Shown here: positions 6,968-14,612 of the stretch, piece after piece
Numbering within the stretch: position 1 is the stretch's first letter
How the letters are laid out: the number at the start of each line of letters is the position of its first letter
DNA from: Streptomyces sp. NRRL S-31
GTDB lineage: Bacteria > Actinomycetota > Actinomycetes > Streptomycetales > Streptomycetaceae
Assembly: GCF_000718775.1 (NCBI RefSeq)
Contig: NZ_JOCB01000078.1
Coordinates: 1-42,240, forward strand
Direction of reading: 5' to 3'
DNA length: 42,240 bases
Position numbers and translations under genes: made by a program
The notes under the pieces: generated by a model
Databases searched by the model: none
What the model was told of the DNA's origin: nothing
What the model saw: the letters and a program-made list of their open reading frames with translations, nothing else

Positions 6968-8407
6968 TCAGCCGTCCAGCGAGGTCATGACGTGCTTGAT
7001 GCGGGTGTAGTCCTCGAAGCCGTAACCCGACAGGTCCTTGCCGTAGCCGGACTTCTTGAAGCCGCCGTGCGGCATCTCGGCGACCAGCGGGATGTGGGTG
7101 TTGATCCACACGCAGCCGAAGTCGAGCTTCTTGGACATGCGCATCGCGCGGGCGTGGTCCTTGGTCCACACCGAGGACGCCAGGGCGTACTCGACGCCGT
7201 TGGCGTACGCGACGGCCTGGTCCTCGTCGGTGAAGGTCTGCACGGTGATGACCGGGCCGAAGACCTCGTTCTGGACGATCTCGTCGTCCTGCTTCAGGCC
7301 GGAGACGACGGTCGGGGCGTAGAAGTAGCCCTTGTCGCCTACCTGGTGGCCGCCCGCCTCGACCTTGGCGTGGTCCGGGAGGCGGTCGATGAAGCCGGAG
7401 ACCTGCTTGAGCTGGTTGGGGTTGTTCAGCGGGCCGAAGAGCACGTCGTCGTCGTCCGGCTGTCCGGTCTTCGTCTCGGCCGCCGCCTTGGCGAGCGCGG
7501 CCACGAACTCGTCGTGGATGGACTCGTGGACGAGGACGCGGGTCGCGGCCGTACAGTCCTGGCCGGCGTTGAAGAAGCCCGCGACGGAGATGTCCTCGAC
7601 GGCCTTGGCGATGTCGGTGTCCTCGAAGACGACGACCGGGGCCTTGCCGCCCAGCTCCAGGTGGACGCGCTTGACGTCCTTGGAGGCGGACTCGGCGACC
7701 GAGATGCCCGCGCGGACGGAACCGGTGATGGAGGCCATCGCCGGGACCGGGTGCTCGACCATGGCACGGCCGGTGTCGCGGTCGCCGCAGATGACGTTGA
7801 AGACGCCCTTGGGGAGGATCGAGCCGATGATCTCGGCGATCAGCACGGTGGAGGCGGGGGTGGTGTCCGAGGGCTTCAGGACGACCGTGTTGCCCGCCGC
7901 GATGGCCGGGGCGAACTTCCACACCGCCATCATCATGGGGTAGTTCCAGGGGGCGACCTGGGCGCAGACGCCGACCGGCTCGCGGCGGACGATCGAGGTC
8001 ATCCCGTCCATGTACTCGCCGGCGCTGCGCCCCTCCAGCATCCGGGCCGCGCCCGCGAAGAAGCGGATCTGGTCGACCATCGGCGGGATCTCCTCGGAGC
8101 GGGTCATCCCGACCGGCTTGCCCGTGTTCTCCACCTCGGCCGCGATCAGCTCCTCGGCGCGCTCCTCGAACGCGTCGGCGATCTTCAGGAGGGCCTTCTG
8201 CCGCTCGGCCGGCGTGGTGTCGCGCCAGCCGGGGAAGGCGCGGGCGGCGGCCTCCATGGCGGCGTCCACGTCCGCCTGCCCCGACAGCGGCGCCGTGGCG
8301 TACGCCTCGCCCGTCGCGGGGTTGACCACCTCGGTGGTCCGTCCGTCGGCGGCGTCCCGGAACTCACCGTCGATGTAGTTGCGCAGACGACGCAGCTCGG
8401 TGCTCAC
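6968..8407 (-). CDS. gamma-aminobutyraldehyde dehydrogenase (NAD-dependent aldehyde dehydrogenase)
   Basis: A 479-residue aldehyde dehydrogenase superfamily enzyme. It has PWNYPMMM (cofactor-binding loop), TGSVRAG, LELGGKAP with general base Glu251, and AGQDCTAATR with nucleophile Cys285. EVFGPVITV and the C-terminal GGFKKSGYGKDLSGYGFEDY close the fold. The last two are typical of the PatD/YdcW gamma-aminobutyraldehyde dehydrogenases, which oxidise 4-aminobutanal to GABA in putrescine breakdown. GTG 8407 has an ideal CAGGAGG site. It diverges from the lrp-like gene, and the aminotransferase beyond it would supply the aldehyde. The sequence closely resembles S. coelicolor SCO5657-type proteins, recalled from memory. 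Confidence 0.9.
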   Translation of the reverse strand: MSTELRRLRNYIDGEFRDAADGRTTEVVNPATGEAYATAPLSGQADVDAAMEAAARAFPGWRDTTPAERQKALLKIADAFEERAEELIAAEVENTGKPVGMTRSEEIPPMVDQIRFFAGAARMLEGRSAGEYMDGMTSIVRREPVGVCAQVAPWNYPMMMAVWKFAPAIAAGNTVVLKPSDTTPASTVLIAEIIGSILPKGVFNVICGDRDTGRAMVEHPVPAMASITGSVRAGISVAESASKDVKRVHLELGGKAPVVVFEDTDIAKAVEDISVAGFFNAGQDCTAATRVLVHESIHDEFVAALAKAAAETKTGQPDDDDVLFGPLNNPNQLKQVSGFIDRLPDHAKVEAGGHQVGDKGYFYAPTVVSGLKQDDEIVQNEVFGPVITVQTFTDEDQAVAYANGVEYALASSVWTKDHARAMRMSKKLDFGCVWINTHIPLVAEMPHGGFKKSGYGKDLSGYGFEDYTRIKHVMTSLDG

Positions 8408-8497
8408 TGCCGGCCTCCTGGTGTGGTTCTGGCTGTCCGATAGCTGAGACACCCACCCTAATCGCCGCACCGACGTTTTCAACACCCCCACCGCCAT

Positions 8498-8549
8498 GCG
8501 ATCTGCGAAATCCGCAAGGTGTAGTCCCTCAAACAACGGATTTCATCGC
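8498..8549. promoter_or_regulatory. split inverted repeat in the divergent aldehyde dehydrogenase/lrp spacer
   Basis: The arm at 8498-8513 (GCGAT, CTGC, GAAATCC) is matched in inverted orientation at 8538-8549 (GGATTTC, ATCGC), about two and a half helical turns away. It lies midway between the starts at 8407 and 8593. Lrp/AsnC proteins bind several spaced, imperfect, AT-richer sites in such divergent regions, so this is the natural place for autoregulation and control of the dehydrogenase. Confidence 0.45.
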
Positions 8550-8592
8550 TTGGGCCTTGCAAAACTGTCGATACGTCGTGCAGAGTGAGGCC

Positions 8593-9099
8593 GTGGCCAG
8601 TCGAAGCGCAGACCAGAGGGACTCGTCCCGCGAGTCCAGGAACGGCGGCAGTCCCCAGCTGGACGCCGTCTCCCTCGCCATCATCCAGCAGCTCCAGGAG
8701 GACGGCCGCCGGCCGTACGCCGCGATCGGCAAGGCCGTCGGCCTGTCCGAGGCGGCCGTGCGCCAGCGCGTGCAGAAGCTGCTGGACCAGGGCGTGATGC
8801 AGATCGTCGCCGTCACGGACCCGCTGACCGTGGGCTTCCGCAGGCAAGCGATGGTCGGGATCAACGTCGAGGGCGATGTCGAGTCGATCGCGGACGCGCT
8901 GACCGCCATGTCGGAAGTCGAGTACGTGGTGATGGCCGCGGGCTCGTTCGACATCCTCGCCGAGATCGTCTGCGAGGACGACGACCATCTGCTGGACGTC
9001 ATCAACAAACGCATCCGGGCGCTGCCCGGGGTGCGCTCCACCGAGAGTTTCGTCTACCTGAAGCTCAAGAAGCAGACCTACATGTGGGGAACCCGATAA
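8593..9099 (+). CDS. Lrp/AsnC family transcriptional regulator of the polyamine genes
   Basis: A 168-residue Lrp/AsnC regulator. After a hydrophilic N-terminal tail of about 22 residues comes the helix-turn-helix (LDAVSLAIIQQLQEDGRRPY, AAIGKAVGLSEAAVRQRVQK, LLDQG). The RAM/AsnC_trans_reg domain follows (QAMVGINVEGDVESIADALT, MSEVEYVVMAAGSFDILAEI, LPGVRSTESFVYLKL). GTG 8593 is preferred because GTGAGG precedes it; a GTG at 8578 and a TTG at 8557 are in frame. It lies between the dehydrogenase and the aminotransferase, which starts 20 bases after its stop, so it probably senses an amino acid or amine and controls both. Confidence 0.9.
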   Translation: MASRSADQRDSSRESRNGGSPQLDAVSLAIIQQLQEDGRRPYAAIGKAVGLSEAAVRQRVQKLLDQGVMQIVAVTDPLTVGFRRQAMVGINVEGDVESIADALTAMSEVEYVVMAAGSFDILAEIVCEDDDHLLDVINKRIRALPGVRSTESFVYLKLKKQTYMWGTR

Positions 9100-9123
9100 C
9101 CGTGAGGACCCGATAACCGTGAG
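9091..9123 (+). repeat. 17-bp tandem duplication over the lrp stop and aminotransferase start
   Basis: ACCCGATAACCGTGAG occurs at 9091-9106 and again at 9108-9123. The first copy contains the regulator's TAA and a GTG that would terminate after four codons; the second contains the GTG that opens the aminotransferase. The first copy also yields GTGAGGA, the nearest ribosome-site candidate for the second GTG. Confidence 0.8.
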
Positions 9124-10483
9124 CACCAAGGACCTCAGCCGCACCGCGTACGACCACCTGTGGATGCACTTCACCCGCATGTCCTCGTACGAGAACGCGC
9201 CCGTGCCGACCATCGTCCGTGGTGAGGGCACCTACATCTACGACGACAAGGGCAAGCGCTACCTGGACGGTCTCGCGGGTCTGTTCGTGGTCCAGGCCGG
9301 TCACGGCCGCACGGAACTCGCCGAGACCGCCTTCAAGCAGGCCCAGGAGCTGGCCTTCTTCCCGGTGTGGTCGTACGCCCACCCCAAGGCCGTCGAGCTG
9401 GCCGAGCGCCTCGCCGACCACGCCCCGGGCGACCTGAACAAGGTCTTCTTCACCACCGGCGGCGGCGAGGCCGTGGAGACCGCCTGGAAGCTCGCCAAGC
9501 AGTACTTCAAGCTGGTCGGCAAGCCCACCAAGCACAAGGTCATCTCCCGTGCGGTCGCCTACCACGGCACCCCGCAGGGCGCCCTGTCCATCACCGGCCT
9601 GCCGGCCCTGAAGGCTCCCTTCGAGCCGCTGGTGCCGGGCGCGCACAAGGTGCCGAACACCAACATCTACCGCGCCCCGATCCACGGTGACGACCCGGTC
9701 GCGTTCGGCCGCTGGGCCGCCGACCAGATCGAGCAGCAGATCCTCTTCGAGGGCCCGGACACCGTCGCCGCGGTCTTCCTGGAGCCGGTGCAGAACGCCG
9801 GCGGCTGCTTCCCGCCGCCGCCCGGGTACTTCCAGCGGGTCCGCGAGATCTGCGACAAGTACGACGTGCTGCTCGTGTCGGACGAGGTCATCTGCGCCTT
9901 CGGCCGCCTGGGCACGATGTTCGCCTGCGACAAGTTCGGCTACGTCCCGGACATGATCACCTGCGCCAAGGGCATGACCTCGGGCTACTCCCCGATCGGC
10001 GCCTGCATCGTCTCCGACCGGATCGCCGAGCCGTTCTACAAGGGCGACAACACCTTCCTGCACGGCTACACCTTCGGCGGTCACCCGGTGTCGGCCGCGG
10101 TGGGCCTCGCCAACCTCGACCTGTTCGAGCGCGAGAACCTCAACCAGCACGTGCTGGACAACGAGGGCGCCTTCCTCCAGACCCTCCAGAAGCTGCACGA
10201 CCTGCCGATCGTCGGCGACGTCCGCGGCAACGGCTTCTTCTACGGCATCGAGCTGGTGAAGGACAAGAACACCAAGGAGTCCTTCAACGACGAGGAGACC
10301 GAGCGCGTCCTGTACGGCTTCCTCTCCAAGGCGCTGTTCGACAACGGCCTGTACTGCCGTGCCGACGACCGCGGCGACCCGGTCGTCCAGCTCGCCCCGC
10401 CGCTGATCTCCAACCAGGAGACCTTCGACGAGATCGAGCAGATCCTGCGGGCCACCCTCACGGAGGCGTGGACCAAGCTCTGA
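9119..10483 (+). CDS. class III pyridoxal-phosphate aminotransferase, probably putrescine/omega-amine:pyruvate type
   Basis: A 454-residue fold-type I aminotransferase. Landmarks are GTYIYDDKGKRYLDGLAGLF, FTTGGGEAVETAWKLAKQY (PLP phosphate site), YHGTPQGALS, AAVFLEPVQNAGG, LLVSDEVICAFGR (Asp contacting the PLP nitrogen) and ITCAKGMTSGY with the Schiff-base Lys284. The TFGGHPVSAAVGLANL segment is typical of omega-amino acid:pyruvate and putrescine transaminases. It would convert putrescine or cadaverine to the aminoaldehyde that the adjacent dehydrogenase oxidises. GTG 9119 lies 20 bases past the regulator stop, so the two are probably co-transcribed. Beta-alanine or GABA are alternative amino donors. 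Confidence 0.9.
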   Translation: MSTKDLSRTAYDHLWMHFTRMSSYENAPVPTIVRGEGTYIYDDKGKRYLDGLAGLFVVQAGHGRTELAETAFKQAQELAFFPVWSYAHPKAVELAERLADHAPGDLNKVFFTTGGGEAVETAWKLAKQYFKLVGKPTKHKVISRAVAYHGTPQGALSITGLPALKAPFEPLVPGAHKVPNTNIYRAPIHGDDPVAFGRWAADQIEQQILFEGPDTVAAVFLEPVQNAGGCFPPPPGYFQRVREICDKYDVLLVSDEVICAFGRLGTMFACDKFGYVPDMITCAKGMTSGYSPIGACIVSDRIAEPFYKGDNTFLHGYTFGGHPVSAAVGLANLDLFERENLNQHVLDNEGAFLQTLQKLHDLPIVGDVRGNGFFYGIELVKDKNTKESFNDEETERVLYGFLSKALFDNGLYCRADDRGDPVVQLAPPLISNQETFDEIEQILRATLTEAWTKL

Positions 10484-10503
10484 TCATCCGACCGGATGAC
10501 CGA

Positions 10504-10553
10504 CGCGGCCCCGGCGCCGTCCGTTCGAGTGAGAACGGCGGCCCGGGGCCGCG
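10504..10553 (+). terminator. terminator after the aminotransferase gene
   Basis: A long GC-rich hairpin (CGCGGCCCCGG on the left pairing with the complement ending at 10553, one small internal mismatch, loop around GAGTGA) begins 20 bases after the stop. A small hairpin TCATCC/GGATGA at 10484-10499 precedes it. Confidence 0.75.
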
Positions 10554-10615
10554 TGCTGTCCGGGCTCCCGTCCGGGACCTGCCTAGCGTTCCAGTGACCG
10601 ACCGGCCCCGCCTTC

Positions 10616-10635
10616 GTTCCCCCGGACGGGGGAAC
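10616..10635 (+). promoter_or_regulatory. GTTCCCCC-GGAC-GGGGGAAC hairpin upstream of the ABC ATPase
   Basis: A perfect 8-bp stem with a four-base loop lies 38 bases before the ATG at 10674. It may be a 5' leader hairpin or an operator; its position after the preceding terminator makes it part of the ABC gene's control region. Confidence 0.4.
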
Positions 10636-10673
10636 AGGCACGGGAAAACGGACCAGAACCGAGGTGTACGCCC

Positions 10674-11414
10674 ATGGAGGCCCCGCCGGACAACGACGTG
10701 CTCTGGGCACGCTCCCTGCACTTCACCCACCGCGACGGCTCCCCCGGTCTCGCCGGGGTCTCGCTCGGCGTACGGGAGGGCGAGATCCTCGCCGTCAGCG
10801 GGCCGCGCGGCAGCGGCAAGACCACCCTGCTGCGCTGTCTGTCGGGCGTGGTGCCGGTGGGCGGCGGCGAGGTGTGGTTCAACAGCTCCCCCGTCCACAC
10901 CCTCGGCCCGATGGCCCGCGAGCGGCTGCGCCGGGACCGCTTCGGCTGGATCGACCCCGAGCCGGTCCTGGTCCCCGAGCTGAACGTCTGGGAGAACGCC
11001 GCGCTCCCGCTGATGCTGCGCGGCGCCGGCCGCCGCCACGCCAAGGTGGCCGCGCTGGAGTGGCTGGAGCGGCTGGACGTCGGCGACAAGGCCCGCTGCC
11101 GTCCGGGCCGGCTGCGGCACGCCGAGCGGCAGCGCGTCGCCATCGCCCGCGCGCTCGCCCCCGGGCCCGCCGTGCTCTTCGCCGACGAGCCCACGGCGCC
11201 GCTGCACCGCGCCGACCGCAACCACGTGCTGCGCACCCTGACCTCGGCCGCCCGCTCGCACGGCATCACGGTCGTCCTGGCCACGCACGACCCCGACACC
11301 GCCGCCCTCGCCGACCGTTCGGTGGCCATGCTGGACGGGCGGCGCGTGCACACCGTGCACCTGCCGGACGCCCCCGACGCGGAAGGCCGGGCCGCGTGCT
11401 CGCTCTCCGTCTGA
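10674..11414 (+). CDS. ABC transporter ATP-binding protein with degenerate motifs
   Basis: A 246-residue ABC ATPase. Walker A (GPRGSGKTT, 43-51), Walker B with catalytic Glu (AVLFADE, 166-172) and the H-loop (THD, His205) are intact. The Q-loop position reads IDPEPVLVPELN with no Gln, and the signature slot that should read LSGGQ is LRHAE (147-151) followed by a normal RQRVAIARAL. Overall layout is of the LolD/MacB exporter class. It overlaps the next membrane-protein gene by 19 bases, indicating translational coupling. ATG 10674 follows GAGGTG. Reduced or altered ATP hydrolysis is inferred from the missing residues. Confidence 0.85.
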   Translation: MEAPPDNDVLWARSLHFTHRDGSPGLAGVSLGVREGEILAVSGPRGSGKTTLLRCLSGVVPVGGGEVWFNSSPVHTLGPMARERLRRDRFGWIDPEPVLVPELNVWENAALPLMLRGAGRRHAKVAALEWLERLDVGDKARCRPGRLRHAERQRVAIARALAPGPAVLFADEPTAPLHRADRNHVLRTLTSAARSHGITVVLATHDPDTAALADRSVAMLDGRRVHTVHLPDAPDAEGRAACSLSV

Positions 11415-12751
11415 CCCGCGCCGCCCGTCCCGCCGTCCAGCTGCGCCGCCTGCTGGTGGCCGGGGCCTCGGCGGGCACCGGCTTCCTGCTGCTGTCCAGC
11501 CTCGGCTACGCCCTGCACCACCCGGAGGCCCCGGACGCCGCCGCGCTGCACCTGGCCTGGTGCGCGGTGCCGCTCGCCGCCACGGTGCACCTCGCGCTCG
11601 CGGTCGCCCGCACCGACCCCGGCACCCGGCCGCGCCCCGGCCTGTCCGCCGTCGGCCTCGGCCCGGCCCGCCTGATGGCCGTCTCCGCGCTGACGACGGC
11701 CCTGTCCTGCACCCTGGGCTCCCTGCTCGCCCTGCTCGTCTTCCTCCACCTCCGCGGCGACCTGCGGGGCCTGCCGTTCGACGGCGCGGCGGCGGACTTC
11801 CTGGCGGCGGACCTGCCGCTGCCGGCCCCGGCGGCGCTGACCCTGCTGGCCCTGCTCCCGGCCACGGCGACGGCGACGGTGGCCCTGGCCCTGCGCCCCC
11901 GGGACCCCCGCCCGGTGTCCCGGGGCCCCCGGGTGTCCGGCCGCTTCGGGACGTTCGGCGGCACGCCGGCCCGGGAGACGTTCGGGGCGTACGGCCGGTT
12001 CGGCGCCCGCTCCGGCGGCCGGAGCGGGCGGAAGGCCACCGCCGGCGCCGAGGGGCGGCCCGGCCGGCGCCCGGCGGGCGGTGGCGGCGCCGCCACGACC
12101 GCCGTCCAGGCGGAGGACGGCGCGAACGCCCCCGAGCCACCGGTCCCGGACGCCGTCCCCGCCGCACTCGACCCCGCCCGGACCCCCGTGGGCCTCCCCT
12201 GGGGGATCGCCCTCGTCACCGCGGGCCTCGCGGCACAGGCCTACGCCGGCCGCCCCGCCACCGTCCCCGCCCCCGCGGTGCTCCTCGGCTGGCTCCTCAC
12301 CGGCACCGGCCTCGTGCTGGCCGCCCCCGGCCTCGTCCACCTGTGCGGACTGCTCCTCCAGTGCACCCGGCCGGGCGCGCTCCGGCTGCTGGCCGGGCGG
12401 GTCCTGATGACGGAGGCCGGCCGGATCGGCCGCCCCCTCGGCGTGGTCTGCGCGGTGGCGTGCGCCGGTTACGCCATGACCGTCCTGCACCACGGTCCGG
12501 CCTCCGCCTTCGGCCCGCTCTCCGCCGTCGGCGCGCTCGTCGTCGCCGGCTCCGCCGTCGCCACCCTGCTGACGGCGGCGGTGGAGGCCCGCCAGTGCCG
12601 GGCCGGCACCACGGCCGCGCTGCTCCGCCTCGGCGCGCCCGCCACCGTGCTGCGCGGGGCCGCCGCCCTCCGCGCGGCGGCCCTGCTGGCCCTGTTCGGC
12701 CCGCTCACGCTGGGGATCGCCGCGCTGTCGGCCCTGCCCCTGGCGCGCTGA
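11396..12751 (+). CDS. polytopic membrane protein, probable partner of the ABC ATPase
   Basis: A 451-residue membrane protein starting at GTG 11396 inside the end of the ATPase gene. About nine hydrophobic segments are visible: roughly 18-38, 53-71, 90-115 and 138-158 before a long Gly/Arg/Pro-rich cytoplasmic loop, and five more from about residue 266 to the C-terminus. The loop (about residues 163-262) contains RFGTFGG and YGRFGARSGGRSGR repeats and looks disordered. The gene order and coupling imply it is the permease of the ABC pair, but I do not see a clear FtsX/MacB periplasmic domain. Substrate unknown. The family seems Streptomyces-specific, though that cannot be tested here. Confidence 0.75.
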   Translation: MLALRLTRAARPAVQLRRLLVAGASAGTGFLLLSSLGYALHHPEAPDAAALHLAWCAVPLAATVHLALAVARTDPGTRPRPGLSAVGLGPARLMAVSALTTALSCTLGSLLALLVFLHLRGDLRGLPFDGAAADFLAADLPLPAPAALTLLALLPATATATVALALRPRDPRPVSRGPRVSGRFGTFGGTPARETFGAYGRFGARSGGRSGRKATAGAEGRPGRRPAGGGGAATTAVQAEDGANAPEPPVPDAVPAALDPARTPVGLPWGIALVTAGLAAQAYAGRPATVPAPAVLLGWLLTGTGLVLAAPGLVHLCGLLLQCTRPGALRLLAGRVLMTEAGRIGRPLGVVCAVACAGYAMTVLHHGPASAFGPLSAVGALVVAGSAVATLLTAAVEARQCRAGTTAALLRLGAPATVLRGAAALRAAALLALFGPLTLGIAALSALPLAR

Positions 12752-12754
12752 CCG

Positions 12755-12772
12755 CCGGCCGGGACAGGCCGG
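12755..12772 (+). terminator. short hairpin after the ABC membrane-protein gene
   Basis: CCGGCC, six loop bases and GGCCGG begin four bases after the stop at 12751. The stem is short and there is no T run, so termination here is only probable. Confidence 0.45.
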
Positions 12773-12882
12773 CCGGACCGCGCCGGAAAAAAGATCGTCC
12801 GCCGCCGATGAGTTCGGGGCGGGCCGCCGGTCCACCCCTCGAACGCGAACCACCGCGCACCACCCCGACGGGAGAGGCCCGC

Positions 12883-13290
12883 ATGTACCAGCAGATGATC
12901 TTCGTGAACCTGCCCGTGAACGACCTCGACGCCTCGAAGAAGTTCTTCACGGAAATCGGCTACACGATCAACCCGCAGTTCAGCGACGAGAAGGCGGCCT
13001 CCGTGGTGATCAGCGACACCATCGTCGCGATGCTGCTGACGAAGCCGTTCTACGCGACGTTCACCAAGAAGGAGATCGCGGACGCGAGGATCACCAGCGA
13101 GGTGCTGGTCTGTCTGAGCGCCGAGAGCCGGCAGCAGGTGGACGAGCTGGTCGACAAGGCGATCGCGGCCGGCGGCACGGCGAGCGGCGAGACCCAGGAC
13201 CACGGCTTCATGTACGGCCGCGCCTTCGACGACCTCGACGGCCACACCTGGGAGGTCATATGGATGGACCCGGCGGCCGTCCAGGGCTGA
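12883..13290 (+). CDS. VOC superfamily (glyoxalase-like) protein
   Basis: A 135-residue single-domain vicinal-oxygen-chelate protein. It starts MYQQMIFVNLPVNDLDASKK with the first beta-alpha-beta module and ends FDDLDGHTWEVIWMDP, the typical second metal-site strand with Glu. The family includes glyoxalases, dioxygenases and resistance proteins; this subgroup (bleomycin-resistance/glyoxalase-like, often called PhnB-like) has no firm function. ATG 12883 is chosen from GGGAGAGG before it and family length. An in-frame ATG at 12808 lacks a ribosome site. It stands alone between the ABC pair and a LOG-family gene 36 bases downstream. Confidence 0.85.
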   Translation: MYQQMIFVNLPVNDLDASKKFFTEIGYTINPQFSDEKAASVVISDTIVAMLLTKPFYATFTKKEIADARITSEVLVCLSAESRQQVDELVDKAIAAGGTASGETQDHGFMYGRAFDDLDGHTWEVIWMDPAAVQG

Positions 13291-13326
13291 TCGTCACGGC
13301 TCGAACGTCCGTGCCAGCATGGGCGG

Positions 13327-14451
13327 GTGCATCCGACACCCGCCCAGCCGCACCGCGCCGCCCACGACCGCGAGATAGAGTCGCTCGCCGAGTTCGACGA
13401 GGTGGTCGCCGAGCACGGCTCGCTCGCCCGGTTCCGCGTCCAGGCCGTGGACCTGACCGGCCGCACCGCCGACCTGCTCCGCCTCGACACGACCGGCGCC
13501 GTCTTCCTCGGCTGCCCGATGGACGCCGAGGCCGCCGCCCACGTCCGGTCGGCCGGGGCGCTCGTGTTCCCGCCGGTCCCCGGGCTCCCCTTCGATCCGT
13601 ACCGCGGATTCGTCTACACCCCCGACGAGTTGTTCGAGTCCCTGGACGAGGGGTACGAGAGGACACCGGACGCCCTGGCCTACGCCTGGTTCCGGCGGAC
13701 GAAGGACGACGGTGACGTCTTCGCCTCGATGCTGCGCGCGATCCACGACGACTCCGTCTCCGACGCGCTGGACGAACTCCTGGTCGGCGCGCGGGTGGTG
13801 GGCGTCATGGGCGGCCACGCGACGGCCCGCGGAAGCGCCGACTACGCCGGCGCCGCCCGGCTCGGCCGCGAGCTGACCCGCGCCGGTTTCACCGTCGCCA
13901 CCGGCGGCGGGCCGGGGGCGATGGAGGCGGCCAACCTCGGCGCGTACGCCGCCCCGTTCACCGGCGAGATGCTCCAGGACGCGCTCCGGCTGCTCGCCAA
14001 GGCGCCCTCGTTCCGGCCGTCCGTCACGGACTGGGCGCGGGCCGCGTTCGAGGTGCGCGAACGCTGGCCGGGCGGCGGGGCGTCGGTGGGCGTCCCCACC
14101 TGGTTCTACGGCCACGAGCCGCCGAACGCCTTCGCCGCGCACTGCGCCAAGTACTTCGCCAACGCCACCCGCGAGGACGGCCTGCTGGCCCGCTCCACCG
14201 CCGGGGTGGTGTTCCTGCCGGGCGCCGCCGGGACCGTACAGGAGATCTTCGACAACGCGACGCCCAACTACTACGAGTCGCGCGGTGAGCCGGCCCCCAT
14301 GGTGCTGGTGGGCGTCGAGCACTGGACGCGGGAGCTGCCCGCCTGGCCGCTGCTCCGGTCGCTGGCGCGGGGACGGGGGATGGAGTCCCGTATCGCCCTC
14401 GTTGACCGGATCGAGCAGGCCCCGGAGGCGTTGAAACGTCTCGGCGGTTAA
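13327..14451 (+). CDS. LOG-family Rossmann-fold nucleotide-binding protein
   Basis: A 374-residue protein. Residues about 155-330 carry the LOG (lysine decarboxylase-like) fold: VVGVMGGHATARGS, FTVATGGGPGAMEAANLGAY and the PGxxGTxxE nucleotide/phosphate motif as FLPGAAGTVQEIF. The first 150 residues form an additional domain of unknown role. LOG proteins include cytokinin-activating phosphoribohydrolases that cleave nucleoside monophosphates, but the longer actinobacterial members are uncharacterised. The GTG at 13327 follows a GGGCGG stretch. Transcription may continue from the VOC gene. Confidence 0.82.
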   Translation: MHPTPAQPHRAAHDREIESLAEFDEVVAEHGSLARFRVQAVDLTGRTADLLRLDTTGAVFLGCPMDAEAAAHVRSAGALVFPPVPGLPFDPYRGFVYTPDELFESLDEGYERTPDALAYAWFRRTKDDGDVFASMLRAIHDDSVSDALDELLVGARVVGVMGGHATARGSADYAGAARLGRELTRAGFTVATGGGPGAMEAANLGAYAAPFTGEMLQDALRLLAKAPSFRPSVTDWARAAFEVRERWPGGGASVGVPTWFYGHEPPNAFAAHCAKYFANATREDGLLARSTAGVVFLPGAAGTVQEIFDNATPNYYESRGEPAPMVLVGVEHWTRELPAWPLLRSLARGRGMESRIALVDRIEQAPEALKRLGG

Positions 14452-14490
14452 TGAGCGGGCAAAGTCAACGACCGTGTGGCGGCACCTGCG

Positions 14491-14518
14491 TTGACACTTC
14501 TTATGGAGCGCTTATAAA
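14491..14518 (+). promoter_or_regulatory. consensus-like sigma70 (HrdB-type) promoter of the LAETG surface protein
   Basis: TTGACA at 14491-14496 and TATAAA at 14513-14518 are separated by 16 bases, the best -35/-10 pair in the window. It predicts a start site near 14525 and an untranslated leader of about 85 bases before the TTG at 14613. Confidence 0.7.
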
Positions 14519-14612
14519 CCTGTGAGCCTCCCGGGGGTGCTGGGGCCTGGCCTGACGCGTCGCCCCAACTCCCCCTCCACCCCCCGCGATTGCACTCTGT
14601 AAAGGACAAACG

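Noticed and set aside
12808..13290. Longer VOC protein starting at ATG 12808
   Set aside because: No ribosome site precedes it, and the extra 25 residues do not resemble the VOC fold; the ATG at 12883 has GGGAGAGG.
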